Shown one piece after another: positions 28,377 through 37,036 of a stretch of DNA of 39,780 nt; within the stretch, counting starts at the first letter, position 1; every line of letters begins with the position of its first letter. Source of the stretch: Ralstonia sp. TCR112 (lineage in GTDB: Bacteria; Pseudomonadota; Gammaproteobacteria; Burkholderiales; Burkholderiaceae); NCBI RefSeq assembly GCF_007997035.1, contig NZ_VOSS01000126.1:1-39780 (forward strand). Reading direction: 5' to 3'. Below the pieces are notes generated by a model, which was not told the DNA's origin, did not search any database, and saw nothing but the letters and a program-made list of their open reading frames with translations. Made by a program: the position numbers and the translations under genes.

Positions 28377-29885
28377 ATGCAGACTATCGGGATTGTGGGC
28401 ACCGGCGCCATGGGGCGCGGCATTGCGCAGATCGCGGCCCAGGCAGGTTTGCGCGTCAAACTGTTCGACGCCAACCCGCAAGCCGTGGAAGCGGCGCGCA
28501 CTGCACTGGCCGATACGCTCGCCAAGTTGGCCGCCAAGGGCAAGATGACGGCGGAGGAAGCCGACGCCACCGTCGCGCGGCTCGTCCCTGCAGGCGCGCT
28601 CACCGATCTGGCGGACTGCGATCTCGTGGTCGAGGCCATCGTCGAGAAGCTCGACGTCAAGCGCGACCTCTTCCGCCAGCTCGAAGACATCGTCCGCGCG
28701 GATGCCATCCTGGCGTCGAATACCTCATCGCTGTCGATCACCGCGATTGCCGCCACATGCAAGCGCCCGGAACGCGTTGCTGGCTTTCACTTCTTCAACC
28801 CGGTGCCGCTGATGAAGGTGGTCGAAGTCATCGACGGCCTGCGCAGCGCGCCCGCCACCGGTGATGCCCTGGCGGCACTCGCCCAGCGCATGGGGCACAC
28901 CGCCGTGCGCTGCATCGACATGCCGGGCTTCATCGTCAACCACGCCGGTCGCGGCATGAATACCGAAGGCCTGCGCGTGGCGCAGGAAAGCGTGGCGGCG
29001 TATGCGGACATCGACGCCATCATGCGCGAGCAGGCCGGTTTCCGCATGGGGCCGTTCGAGTTGATGGACCTCACGGGGCTGGACGTTTCGCACCCGGTGA
29101 TGGAATCGGTCTACCGCCAGTTCTATGACGAGCCGCGCTATCGTCCGTCGCAGATCACGGCGGTGCGCTTTGCCGGCGGCATTCTGGGCCGCAAGACGGG
29201 CGAAGGTTTCTACCGCTATCCGGAGGGGCAAAAACAGGTACCGGCAGAAACGCCCGCCCCGTCTGCGCGCCCGTCTTCGGTGTGGATCAGCCGCGCGCAT
29301 GACGCCGGCCACGCCGCAGCGCAGCGCCTGTTGCTCGATCTGGGCATCACGCCCGAAGGCGGTTCCAAACCGTCCGCCGATGCATTGATCATCGTGACGC
29401 CGCGCGGGCTGGACGCCACGGCCTGCGTGGCCGCCGAGGGGCTCGACGCACGCCGCACCGTCGCGCTCGACACGCTCTATCCGTTTGCCGCCACCAAGCG
29501 CCGCACGCTGATGACCACGCCCGCCACCGACGCGGCCTACCGTGACGCCGCTCACGGCTTGCTGGCCTCCGACGGCGTGCCCGTCACGGTGATCCGGGAT
29601 TCGGGTGGCTTTGTGGCGCAGCGCATCGTCGCGTGCATCGTCAACATCGCGTGCGACATCGCCCAGCAGCGCATTGCCACGCCGACGGACATCGACCTCG
29701 CTGTCACGCTGGGGCTCGGTTATCCCAAAGGGCCGCTGGCACTCGGCGATACGCTGGGCACGAACGCCATCCTTGAAGTCCTGCAGAACCTCTACGTGCT
29801 GTATGGCGATCCGCGCTATCGCCCGAGCCCGTGGCTGCTGCGCCGTGCCCGTCTCGGCATGTCGCTGCTCACGCCTGATGCCTGA
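28377..29885 (+). CDS. 3-hydroxyacyl-CoA dehydrogenase (PaaH/PaaC type)
   Basis: The 502-residue NAD-dependent enzyme oxidises 3-hydroxyacyl-CoA to 3-oxoacyl-CoA. The Rossmann motif is GIVGTGAMGRGIAQIA near the start. The substrate segment is SNTSSLSITAIA, then GFHFFNPVPLMKVVEV with the catalytic His, and MPGFIVNHAGRGMN. A second, shorter HCDH C-terminal domain follows (FVAQRIVACIVNIACDIAQ, then LGLGYPKGPLALGD), typical of the long PaaH/PaaC-type proteins. The start at 28377 is by family; GCGGA lies 6 to 8 bases upstream. It leads a run of acyl-CoA genes on the plus strand. Confidence 0.92.
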   Translation: MQTIGIVGTGAMGRGIAQIAAQAGLRVKLFDANPQAVEAARTALADTLAKLAAKGKMTAEEADATVARLVPAGALTDLADCDLVVEAIVEKLDVKRDLFRQLEDIVRADAILASNTSSLSITAIAATCKRPERVAGFHFFNPVPLMKVVEVIDGLRSAPATGDALAALAQRMGHTAVRCIDMPGFIVNHAGRGMNTEGLRVAQESVAAYADIDAIMREQAGFRMGPFELMDLTGLDVSHPVMESVYRQFYDEPRYRPSQITAVRFAGGILGRKTGEGFYRYPEGQKQVPAETPAPSARPSSVWISRAHDAGHAAAQRLLLDLGITPEGGSKPSADALIIVTPRGLDATACVAAEGLDARRTVALDTLYPFAATKRRTLMTTPATDAAYRDAAHGLLASDGVPVTVIRDSGGFVAQRIVACIVNIACDIAQQRIATPTDIDLAVTLGLGYPKGPLALGDTLGTNAILEVLQNLYVLYGDPRYRPSPWLLRRARLGMSLLTPDA

Positions 29886-29927
29886 TACGCCTGACGCCTG
29901 ATTGCCGCTTACCCTGACGAGGCCGCC

Positions 29928-30707
29928 ATGACCGCGCAATTGCTCTCCAAACGCATCGGCTCGACGCTGGTGCTGACGCTGTCCAACCCTGACGCCCGCA
30001 ACGCGCTGGACCCGGTGATGTACACCGCGTCGATGGAAGCGCTGGACCGCGCCGCCAACGACAACGAAATTCGCGCCATCATCTTCACGGGCGACGGCAA
30101 TGCCTTCTGTGCGGGCGGCAATCTGAACCGCCTGCTGGAAAACCGAAGCAAACCCAGGAGCGTGCAGGAAGACGGCATCGACGCGCTCAACCACTGGATC
30201 GAGACGATCCGCACGTTCCCCAAGCCCGTGATTGCTGCGGTGGAAGGCCCAGCGGCCGGCGCAGGTTTCTCGCTGGTGCTGGCGTGCGACTTTGCGATTG
30301 CCGCATCGGACGCGAAGTTCGTGATGGCGTATGTGAACGTCGCGCTGACGCCGGACGGCGGTGGCTCGTGGCACATCGCGCGCTTCCTGCCGCGCCCGCT
30401 GGCGAGCGAAATCATCATGCTCGGCAAGCCTGTCAGCGCGGAGCGGCTCGCGCACTTCGGCCTCATCAATGAGGTGGTCAAACCCGGCGAGGCGCTGGAC
30501 CAGGCGTTGGCACTGGCGGAAAAACTCGCTGCGCAATCGCCGCACGCGGTGGGCCGCATCAAGGGCCTGATCGCGCACGCCGAAGACGCCTCGCTGCACG
30601 ATCACCTCAAGGCCGAGCAGCACAGCTTTGTCGAAGCGCTGCACCACGCCGACGGCAACGAAGGCATCTCCGCCTTCCTGCAAAAGCGCAAACCCCAATA
30701 CCGCTAG
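29928..30707 (+). CDS. Enoyl-CoA hydratase/isomerase family protein
   Basis: The 259-residue crotonase-fold protein has the oxyanion-hole segments FTGDGNAFCAGGNL and AAVEGPAAGAGFSLVLACD. At the usual catalytic position it reads TPDGGGSWHIARF, with an Asp where canonical hydratases have Glu, so isomerase, hydrolase or oxepin-CoA hydrolase-like activity is as likely as hydration. GAGG lies 5 bases before the ATG. It is 42 bases after the 3-hydroxyacyl-CoA dehydrogenase and 12 bases before the phosphatase gene, so these are probably one operon. Confidence 0.9.
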   Translation: MTAQLLSKRIGSTLVLTLSNPDARNALDPVMYTASMEALDRAANDNEIRAIIFTGDGNAFCAGGNLNRLLENRSKPRSVQEDGIDALNHWIETIRTFPKPVIAAVEGPAAGAGFSLVLACDFAIAASDAKFVMAYVNVALTPDGGGSWHIARFLPRPLASEIIMLGKPVSAERLAHFGLINEVVKPGEALDQALALAEKLAAQSPHAVGRIKGLIAHAEDASLHDHLKAEQHSFVEALHHADGNEGISAFLQKRKPQYR

Positions 30708-30719
30708 TTTCCGGCTCGC

Positions 30720-31454
30720 ATGGTTCCCTTCCCGACACCCAATCGCCGCCGCGTCTACCTGATGCGTCATGGCGCGGTGACGTACTTCGACGAAACCGGC
30801 CGGCCCGTTCCGTCGCCCGAAGCCGTGCCGCTCAACGAACTCGGCCGCAGCCAGACCACCGCCGCCGGCAAGGTCTTCGCGGCCGAGAACATCATCTTCG
30901 ACCGCGTCATCGTCAGCGGCCTGCCGCGCACGGTAGAAACCGCGCAGCGCGTGCTGGCCGAGATGCCGGCGATGCAGGAACGCGGCATCGCGCTTGAGCA
31001 CTGGCCCGAGCTGCAGGAAATCCGCGGCGGCAAGCTGGCGGAAATTCCCGAGCACGAACTCGCGCAAGCCTTCATCGGCGCGTTTGAAGGCACGGTGTCC
31101 GAAGACCGGCGCTTCCTCAACGGAGAAAGCATCGGCGAATTTCTTGACCGCGTGATTCCGGCCATCGCCCGGCTGCGCGCGCAAACGGACTGGGACACCG
31201 TGCTGCTCGTGCTGCATGGCGGCACCAACCGCGCGATCCTCTCGCATGCCATCACCGGCGGCGAGCGCGTGTTCTTCGGCAGCCTCGCGCAGACCGCCGG
31301 CTGCATCAACGTGCTCGATGTTGGCGAGGCCCCGACCGACTGGGTGCTGCGCATGAGCAATTTTTCGGCGCCCTCGCCCGCGCATGTCGGCTCGCGCCTG
31401 ACGACGATGGAAGTACTGCTGCAGCAGTACCTTCGCCATCGTCAACCGACCTGA
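30720..31454 (+). CDS. Histidine phosphatase family protein
   Basis: The 244-residue protein is of the phosphoglycerate mutase-like branch. The catalytic LMRHGAV (R16, H17, G18) is at the start, the second Arg is in SGLPRTVETAQ, the acid is in HWPELQEIRGG, and the second His is in LLVLHGGTNRA. It is probably cytosolic, with no signal peptide. It lies 12 bases after the enoyl-CoA hydratase gene and 38 bases before the APH-type kinase gene. That suggests it acts on a small phosphorylated metabolite in the same pathway, perhaps the product of the kinase; this is inference from position only. Confidence 0.9.
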   Translation: MVPFPTPNRRRVYLMRHGAVTYFDETGRPVPSPEAVPLNELGRSQTTAAGKVFAAENIIFDRVIVSGLPRTVETAQRVLAEMPAMQERGIALEHWPELQEIRGGKLAEIPEHELAQAFIGAFEGTVSEDRRFLNGESIGEFLDRVIPAIARLRAQTDWDTVLLVLHGGTNRAILSHAITGGERVFFGSLAQTAGCINVLDVGEAPTDWVLRMSNFSAPSPAHVGSRLTTMEVLLQQYLRHRQPT

Positions 31455-31492
31455 ACTTTCCTCGATACACAACAAGATTCGGAGACACACCC

Positions 31493-32580
31493 ATGGCACA
31501 AACGGACCAGCAGGATTTCTCGGCCTTTGAGGGCACGCGCCCGGTAGCAGATCAGCAGAAGTTCGACATCGGCGCGCTGGAAGCGTGGATGCGCGAGCAG
31601 GTTGAAGGCTTTGCCGGCCCGCTCACGGTTGAACAGTTCAAGGGCGGCCAGTCGAACCCGACGTTCAAGCTGATCACGCCGTCGCGCACGTACGTGATGC
31701 GCGCCAAGCCCGGGCCGAAGGCGAAGCTGCTGCCGTCCGCGCACGCGATCGAACGCGAATATCGCGTGATGGATGCTCTCGCCAAGACCGACGTGCCGTC
31801 GCGAAGATGTATGCGCTGTGCGAAGACGAAGCCGTGATCGGCCGCGCCTTCTACATCATGGAGTTCGTGCAGGGCCGCGTGCTGTGGGATCAAGCCCTGC
31901 CCGGCATGGCGCCCGCCGAGCGCACCGCAATCTATGACGAGATGAACCGCGTCATCTCTGCGTTGCACACGGTGGACTACGCCGCCATCGGCCTGACCGA
32001 TTACGGCAAACCCGGCAACTATTTCGCGCGTCAGATCGAGCGCTGGAGCAAGCAGTACAAGCTGTCGGAAACCGAGTCGATTCCGGCCATGGACAACCTG
32101 ATCGAATGGCTGCCCAAGCACGTGCCGCAGGAAGCCGAGGAAATCACCAGCATCGTTCACGGCGACTACCGGCTCGACAACCTCATCTTCCATCCGACCG
32201 AGCCGCGCGTGCTGGCCATCCTCGATTGGGAGCTGTCGACGCTCGGCCATCCGCTCGCCGATTTCAGCTACCACTGCATGAGCTGGCACATCGAGCCAGG
32301 CCAGTTCCGCGGCGTCGCCGGCCTGGACTTCGCCGCGTTGGGCATCCCCACAGAAGCCGAGTACATCCGCCAATACGAAGAACGCACCGGCCGCCGCATC
32401 ACGGGCGACTGGAACTTCTACCTCGCCTACAACATGTTCCGCATTGCCGGCATCCTGCAGGGGATCATGAAGCGCGTGGTGGATGGCACGGCGTCGTCGG
32501 CGCAGGCGATGGAAGCGGGCAAGCGCGCCCGCCCGATGGCCGAACTGGGCTGGAAGTACGCCCAGCAGGCCGGCGCATGA
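31493..32580 (+). pseudogene. ACAD11-like APH-family acyl-CoA kinase, frameshifted near 31798
   Basis: Two adjacent frames together encode a 362-residue aminoglycoside-phosphotransferase-fold protein. The first frame runs to DALAKTDVP (residue 102). The second continues from KMYALCEDEAVIGRAFYIMEF to the stop at 32580. Adding one G at 31798 (GCCGT to GCCGGT) joins them as DVPVAKMYAL. Motifs are the nucleotide loop FKGGQSNPTFKL, the catalytic HGDYRLDNLIFHP, and the metal-binding LDWELSTLGHPLADF. These segments match the kinase half of human ACAD11/ACAD10 and resemble LvaA, which phosphorylate 4-hydroxyacyl-CoA. As written, the product is cut after 114 residues and lacks the catalytic loop; otherwise the gene is well preserved. 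Confidence 0.88.
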
Positions 32581-32589
32581 TGTTGCGCC

Positions 32590-33008
32590 TCACTTCGTAG
32601 CAGGCTTCTCGTACTCGCGCGCGCTTCCAGCGGACCGGACAGCGGCGCCTCCAGCTCCAGCACCACCCCGCCCGGCAACTGCACGAAGATCTGTGCGGCA
32701 GGCCGCGCGGGGTGTTTTCTGACCTGGTGCGGCACGCCGCTCTGACGCACGGCGGCCAGCACATCGGCGGCATCCTTCCCGGTGCGGAACGCGATATGCG
32801 AAAACACCAACTCCGGCGTATCACCTTCCTGCGTCACGAGATGGACCAGCGCATCGTCGTTCTGGTACAGCCATGTGCCGGGAAACGGAAACACCGGGCG
32901 CGGCCCCGGTTTCCAGCCCAGCACATCAGCGAAGAATTTCAGGATGGGTGCCTCTCCTGCCACGTGAAAGTTCACGTGGTCGAAGGTCCAATCGCTGTCA
33001 GTCGTCAT
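32590..33008 (-). CDS. VOC (glyoxalase-like) family protein, likely frameshifted at its 3' end
   Basis: The protein starts DWTFDHVNFHVAGEAPILKFF and shows the beta-alpha-beta-beta-beta VOC pattern: GTWLYQNDDALVHLV, then ELVFSHIAFRTG, then AQIFVQLPGGVVLELEAP. The metal or substrate residues H15 and E118 or so are plausible. The frame as written runs on to 32427, giving 193 residues and an antisense overlap of 154 bases with the kinase gene. In the next frame the protein would end EYEKPATK with a stop at 32590, a 9-base convergent gap to the kinase. One missing base in the CG tract at 32615-32624 explains this. The ATG overlaps the stop of the SDR gene (ATGA), so translation is coupled. Confidence 0.75.
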
Positions 33009-33718
33009 AGCAAACCGCCTCCTTCAATGTCGATGATGGCGCCGGTCATGAAGCCGTTTGTCATGGCCAGCAGATAGCCTTGCGCGAGGTCTTCCGGCGT
33101 GCCGACACGGCCGACCGGCAAGCCACTGCCGATGCGCGCGAGCATGGCCTGCCGATCGGCCGGCGCGCCCCACACTTCCGTATCCACCACGCCGGGGCTG
33201 ATCACGTTGACGCGGCGCGGTGCGAGTTCCTTCGCCAGGTTCTTGGCGGCGGCTTCCACTGCAGCATTGATCGAGCCACGCAGCAGCCCGGTTGCCGTCG
33301 CCTTGCGCGAGAGCAGGCCCGAGGTGAGCGTAATCGATGCGCGTTCTGTCAGATACGGCAACGCAGCTTGCACCGCCATCAGTGCCGCAAACAACTTGGT
33401 GCCGAAGGCCTGCTCAAGATCGGCACGCTGCAACGAAGCAAACGGCGGCGGGCTCGTGCGCGAGCCGATGGTGATGACAAGGTGATCGATCTTGCCGCTG
33501 GGCGACAACTCGGCTGCCTGCGCCAACGCGCTGCCCAGCGACGCCGTATCGTTCGCGTCGACGGCAATGCCGTGCGTGCCGTCCGTCGCTTTGGCCGAGC
33601 GCCCCAGCACCGTCACGCGCGCGCCCTCGGCTGCCGCCGCGCGTGCCACCGCCTGGCCAATACCGGCCGTACCGCCCAACACCACCACGGACTGGTCCTG
33701 CAAGGTCTTCGAAGTCAT
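33005..33718 (-). CDS. Short-chain dehydrogenase/reductase family protein with degenerate active site
   Basis: The 237-residue SDR has the cofactor motif VLGGTAGIGQAVA near the start and the LVITIGSR segment in place of NNAG. The SDR serine is present (ITLTSG), but at +13 and +17, where YxxxK should stand, it reads Leu and Ile (TGLLRGSINAAVEA), so the catalytic Tyr and Lys are missing. The end (ITNG-like MTNGFMTGAIIDIEGGGLL) is standard. AAGGAG 8 bases upstream fixes the ATG at 33718. It overlaps the VOC gene by ATGA and faces a LysR regulator across a shared promoter. It may bind NAD(P) without normal SDR chemistry. Confidence 0.88.
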   Translation of the reverse strand: MTSKTLQDQSVVVLGGTAGIGQAVARAAAAEGARVTVLGRSAKATDGTHGIAVDANDTASLGSALAQAAELSPSGKIDHLVITIGSRTSPPPFASLQRADLEQAFGTKLFAALMAVQAALPYLTERASITLTSGLLSRKATATGLLRGSINAAVEAAAKNLAKELAPRRVNVISPGVVDTEVWGAPADRQAMLARIGSGLPVGRVGTPEDLAQGYLLAMTNGFMTGAIIDIEGGGLL

Positions 33719-33775
33719 GCCAATGCTCCTTTGAGAAGAAAAAGAAAAAACCGTCAATCGACTGGGGCCATTCTT

Positions 33776-33816
33776 TCATCAAACAAAAGCAAGATAATCT
33801 GGCTATGCTTTGATGA
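33776..33816. promoter_or_regulatory. Inverted repeat in the SDR-LysR divergent promoter
   Basis: TCATCAAA (33776-33783) and TTTGATGA (33809-33816) form an 8-bp inverted repeat 25 bases apart. A second inner pair, AAAGCA (33786-33791) and TGCTTT (33806-33811), lies within it. The region is AT-rich and lies between two divergent starts, as expected of a LysR-type binding site controlling the SDR-VOC pair and the regulator itself. Confidence 0.55.
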
Positions 33817-33837
33817 TTCTCCAAATCTGCTTTGACA

Positions 33838-34824
33838 ATGATCGCCCTCGACGACCTCCGCCTGCTGGTGCGCATTGCCGACGCCGGCAACCTTTCCGCC
33901 GCCGCGCGTCAGCTCGGCTGGCTGCCCGCCACCGCCAGCGCCGCACTCAAGCGCGTGGAAACCGAACTCGGCGCCCGCCTGTTCGAGCGCACCACGCGCA
34001 GCATGCGTCCGACCGAAGCCGGCCAGCGTTATCTGGGGTATGCAAGACAGGCGCTGGAAGCGCTGGACGAAGGCGCCGAAAGCCTGGGGCAGGATCGCAC
34101 CGAGCTGTCCGGCCCCATCCGCATTGCGGCCACATCCGACCTGGGGCGGCACATCCTGCGCCCGTGGCTCGATGCCTTCTGCGACGAGCATCCCGGCGTG
34201 CGGATCACGCTGGTGCTCGGCGACCGGCTGGCCGACCTGATGCGAGAAGACCTCGACTTCGCGCTGCGCTATGGGCATCTGCAGGATTCGGCGCTGGTGC
34301 GGCGGCCGCTTGCGTCGCATCCGCGTGTGATCGTGGGCGCGCCGTCGTATTTCAAGCAGCACGGCCGGCCTGCCCACCCGAGCGACCTCGCCGACCACCG
34401 CTGCCTCATCCTCCTGCGCAACGGCGAGCCCGTCACCCGCTGGCAACTCACGCACGCCAGCGGCCCCGCCCCGATCGACGTGCGCGGCGATTTCCAATGC
34501 GACGACGGCGCCGTGGTGCGCGACTGGGCGATCGCCGGCCGCGGCCTGGCCTTCAAGTCGTGGCTGGATGTCGCGCAAGACGTCAGCGCGGGCCGGCTGG
34601 AGGTGGCCTTGCCGGCATGGAGCCATGCCCCCACGCCGCTACAGCTCGTGGCCCTGGCGCGCCGCCATCGGCCCGCGCGGCTGACGGCATGTGCAGACTT
34701 CCTCGCCGCCCGCTTTGCGGAGTTCAGCGCGCGTTACCCGTTCCCGGCTGCAAAGACGGCAAAGGCGGCAACGGCATCGCCCAAACCCGCCAAAGCCAAG
34801 TCGGCCGTCACCGCGAATACGTAG
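33838..34824 (+). CDS. LysR-family transcriptional regulator
   Basis: The 328-residue protein has the N-terminal winged helix (MIALDDLRLLVRIADAGNLSAAARQL, then TASAALKRVETELGARLFERTTRSM) and the periplasmic-binding-like effector domain (about 90-295). It is of the CrgA/DsdC-like branch in which the first residues read DDLRLLVRIADAGNLSAAA. The last 30 residues are a Lys/Ala-rich tail (KTAKAATASPKPAKAK) unusual for the family. No Shine-Dalgarno is visible before the ATG at 33838; a TTG two codons earlier is open. It is divergent from the SDR-VOC pair and is its likely regulator. Confidence 0.9.
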   Translation: MIALDDLRLLVRIADAGNLSAAARQLGWLPATASAALKRVETELGARLFERTTRSMRPTEAGQRYLGYARQALEALDEGAESLGQDRTELSGPIRIAATSDLGRHILRPWLDAFCDEHPGVRITLVLGDRLADLMREDLDFALRYGHLQDSALVRRPLASHPRVIVGAPSYFKQHGRPAHPSDLADHRCLILLRNGEPVTRWQLTHASGPAPIDVRGDFQCDDGAVVRDWAIAGRGLAFKSWLDVAQDVSAGRLEVALPAWSHAPTPLQLVALARRHRPARLTACADFLAARFAEFSARYPFPAAKTAKAATASPKPAKAKSAVTANT

Positions 34825-34830
34825 ACGTTC

Positions 34831-35859
34831 TTATTGGTTGTTGCGGCGGCGGACCACCCACCAGGCCACGATGCACGTAAACGCCGCCACCAGCCCCACC
34901 ATCAGCCAGAAGCCGTGATGGTTGTCGGCCAGCGGCACGCCACCCACATTCATGCCGAAAAGCCCTGCGACGATGTTGATCGGCAGGGCCAGCACGGTCA
35001 CCAGCGTCAGCGTGAACAGCGTCCTGTTGTTCTGCTCGTCCAGGCGCGCAATCACCTCTTCCTGCAGCAGCTTGATGCGCTCGATCAATCCGCTCATGTC
35101 GCGCAAGACGACGGAGAACTCCTCGGTCGATTCGCGTAATTGCTGCACATCTTCCGGATGCAGCCACGCCGGCGGCCGGGCCAGCAGGCGAAAGACCGAA
35201 CCGGGCTCCGGTGCCAGCATGCGCTGCAGACGCACCAGCACGCGACGGGTGCCCGCAAGCTCCTGCCGCCCGGAGGTGATCTTTGACGCAAGGAAACGGT
35301 CTTCGATGCGGTCGATGTCGATGCCGGTGGTGCGGACGATCTGCGTCATCAGGTCGGCCTGATCGCACATCAAATGCCCCAGCAGGTCCGCTGGCGAGCG
35401 AAACGTCTCGCCGCTGCGCACGCACTCGCGCAAGCGGTCGACCGAATGCAATGGCTTGCGGCGCAACGTCACCAGCAGGCGCCGGTGTGCGTATACCCAC
35501 TGCGTCGCCACCTGCGTGGGCGTGCGCTCGAAATCGAAGATCACATCATTGAAGACAGCGACGAGCGCACCGTCCTGCTGCTCGATGCGCGTGGAGTGCG
35601 CCTCCTCGCCCAGCAACTCGAGAAACGATTCGGGCAGATCAAGATGGCCCTGCAGCCACCGCATGCAGCCAGCGCGCGACAGGTTGAAATGCAGCCAGAT
35701 GAACGCGTCGTCGGCATCCTCGTTCTCTGCACGCTGGAGCGCATCCGCAATCTCGGACGAATCCAGCGCCACGCCGGGCTTGCCCGGTTCGAAGCGAAAA
35801 CCGCAGATGAAACCGGTGTTGTCGGATTGGAAACTGATCGCGGACGCAGTCGCAGTCAT
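34831..35859 (-). CDS. zntB: CorA/ZntB-family divalent metal transporter
   Basis: The 342-residue protein has a large N-terminal cytosolic domain and two C-terminal membrane helices. The signature GMN lies at the end of the first helix (LPINIVAGLFGMNVGG), and the second helix is FWLMVGLVAAFTCIVAWWVV. The cytosolic stretch FIWLHFNLSRAGCMRWL resembles ZntB rather than CorA. E. coli ZntB moves zinc with protons. The direction here is not shown by the sequence. It is convergent with the LysR gene, only 6 bases away. The gap upstream (35860-35998) holds no gene. Confidence 0.88.
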   Translation of the reverse strand: MTATASAISFQSDNTGFICGFRFEPGKPGVALDSSEIADALQRAENEDADDAFIWLHFNLSRAGCMRWLQGHLDLPESFLELLGEEAHSTRIEQQDGALVAVFNDVIFDFERTPTQVATQWVYAHRRLLVTLRRKPLHSVDRLRECVRSGETFRSPADLLGHLMCDQADLMTQIVRTTGIDIDRIEDRFLASKITSGRQELAGTRRVLVRLQRMLAPEPGSVFRLLARPPAWLHPEDVQQLRESTEEFSVVLRDMSGLIERIKLLQEEVIARLDEQNNRTLFTLTLVTVLALPINIVAGLFGMNVGGVPLADNHHGFWLMVGLVAAFTCIVAWWVVRRRNNQ

Positions 35860-35998
35860 ACATCGGAAGAGAAGACGGTTGCCAGGAGGCGCAGGCGCTG
35901 GACAGTGGCACGCCGAATGCCATCAATCTGTCATAAACCGGCGTGGTTACGCCATTTGTGCGCCGCAGCCCCGATGAGTGCGTCCGCCCTTGCGTTCG

Positions 35999-36943
35999 TC
36001 AACGCCCGTCTGCGAATGCCGCTACGGCGTCGTCCAGGGCCACCTCCGCCATCGCGGCGAATACGTGGTCCCGCAGCCAGCGGCTGGCGGCATCCTGGTC
36101 GCTGTTGGTGTGCCAGTACAGATACAGCTCCAGCGGCTGTACGTTGAACGGCAGCGGCAGCATCACGTTGCCATACGGCTCGTTGGCGATGCGCGCGTAG
36201 CGGATCGGCAACGTGGCGAGCAGATCCGTGCAGCTCACCACGCGGCAGGCGGCGGGGTAATGCTGGCAACGCAGCCGCACGCGCCGCTCGTGCCCCAGGC
36301 GGCGCAACTCCACGTCTTCCAGCCCGGCCCCACGGCGCCGCGACGACACATGCACGTGCTCGCACGCGAGGTAGCGCTCCAGCGTCAGCGGTTCGTTGGC
36401 GATGGGGTGGCCGGGGCGCGCCAGCACCACCATCGGGTCGGTCAATAGCGGCGCATGGCGGATGGCCGGAGATGCCGGCACCAGGATGTCCGCCGCCGCG
36501 TCGATGGTGCCGGCCAGCAGTTCGGTTTCGAGCTGGCGGCGGTCTCCGCGCACGGTGGTCACGTCGATGCGCGGCGCCTCCTTGGCGATGGCGGCCATGA
36601 GCGGCGGCAGCAACGTCGCTTCCAGCGCATCGCGCATCGACAGCGTGAAGCGGCGCTCACTCGTGGCGGGGTCGAAGCGCGTGCCCTCACGCAGGGTGCG
36701 CTCAAAGCCCTGCAGCGCTGTGCGGACTTCGGCGATCAGCGTGCGCGCCAGCGGCGTCGGCACCATGCCCTGCCCGCGCCGTTCGAACAGCGGGTCGTCA
36801 AACAACTCGCGCAGCCGCCCCAGGGCGTGGCTCACCGCCGGCTGCGTCAGGTTGAGCGTGCGGGCGGCCGCCGTAATCCCGCCTTCCGTATAGATGGCGT
36901 CGAAAACGACAAACAGGTTCAAATCGACGCGCGATATATGCAT
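35999..36943 (-). CDS. LysR-family transcriptional regulator (second)
   Basis: The 314-residue protein begins MHISRVDLNLFVVFDAIYTEG, with the helix-turn-helix ITAAARTLNLTQPAVSHALGRLRE and FERRGQGMVPTPLA, the NodD/NahR-like form of the family (VDLNL start). The effector domain follows to the end. The ATG at 36943 is preferred over an upstream TTG. It is divergent from the PaaI-type thioesterase gene across 93 bases, so thioesterase and perhaps acyl-CoA dehydrogenase control is likely. NodD/NahR-type regulators often bind aromatic effectors, but none is shown here. Confidence 0.9.
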   Translation of the reverse strand: MHISRVDLNLFVVFDAIYTEGGITAAARTLNLTQPAVSHALGRLRELFDDPLFERRGQGMVPTPLARTLIAEVRTALQGFERTLREGTRFDPATSERRFTLSMRDALEATLLPPLMAAIAKEAPRIDVTTVRGDRRQLETELLAGTIDAAADILVPASPAIRHAPLLTDPMVVLARPGHPIANEPLTLERYLACEHVHVSSRRRGAGLEDVELRRLGHERRVRLRCQHYPAACRVVSCTDLLATLPIRYARIANEPYGNVMLPLPFNVQPLELYLYWHTNSDQDAASRWLRDHVFAAMAEVALDDAVAAFADGR

Positions 36944-37036
36944 GACATTGATGGACCGCAATCTACGAAATTCATTTCTCTTATTGTAGGCGAAGGCTTA
37001 TTCTGCGGACACCACTTGTGAGTTGCGCCGCGCGCC

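Noticed and set aside
29870-29900. Short repeat of GCCTGA(T/C) around the stop of the 3-hydroxyacyl-CoA dehydrogenase gene
   Set aside because: Only about four imperfect copies; it probably arose by local slippage and shows no further structure.
28725-31499. A 924-codon open frame on the minus strand
   Set aside because: It runs antisense across three well-supported plus-strand genes, and its composition (Arg, His, Ala, Val) is typical of an antisense frame in high-GC DNA.
31493-32580. Two separate proteins from the two kinase frames
   Set aside because: The pieces join exactly within a conserved segment, and the second frame has no ribosome site before its first ATG.
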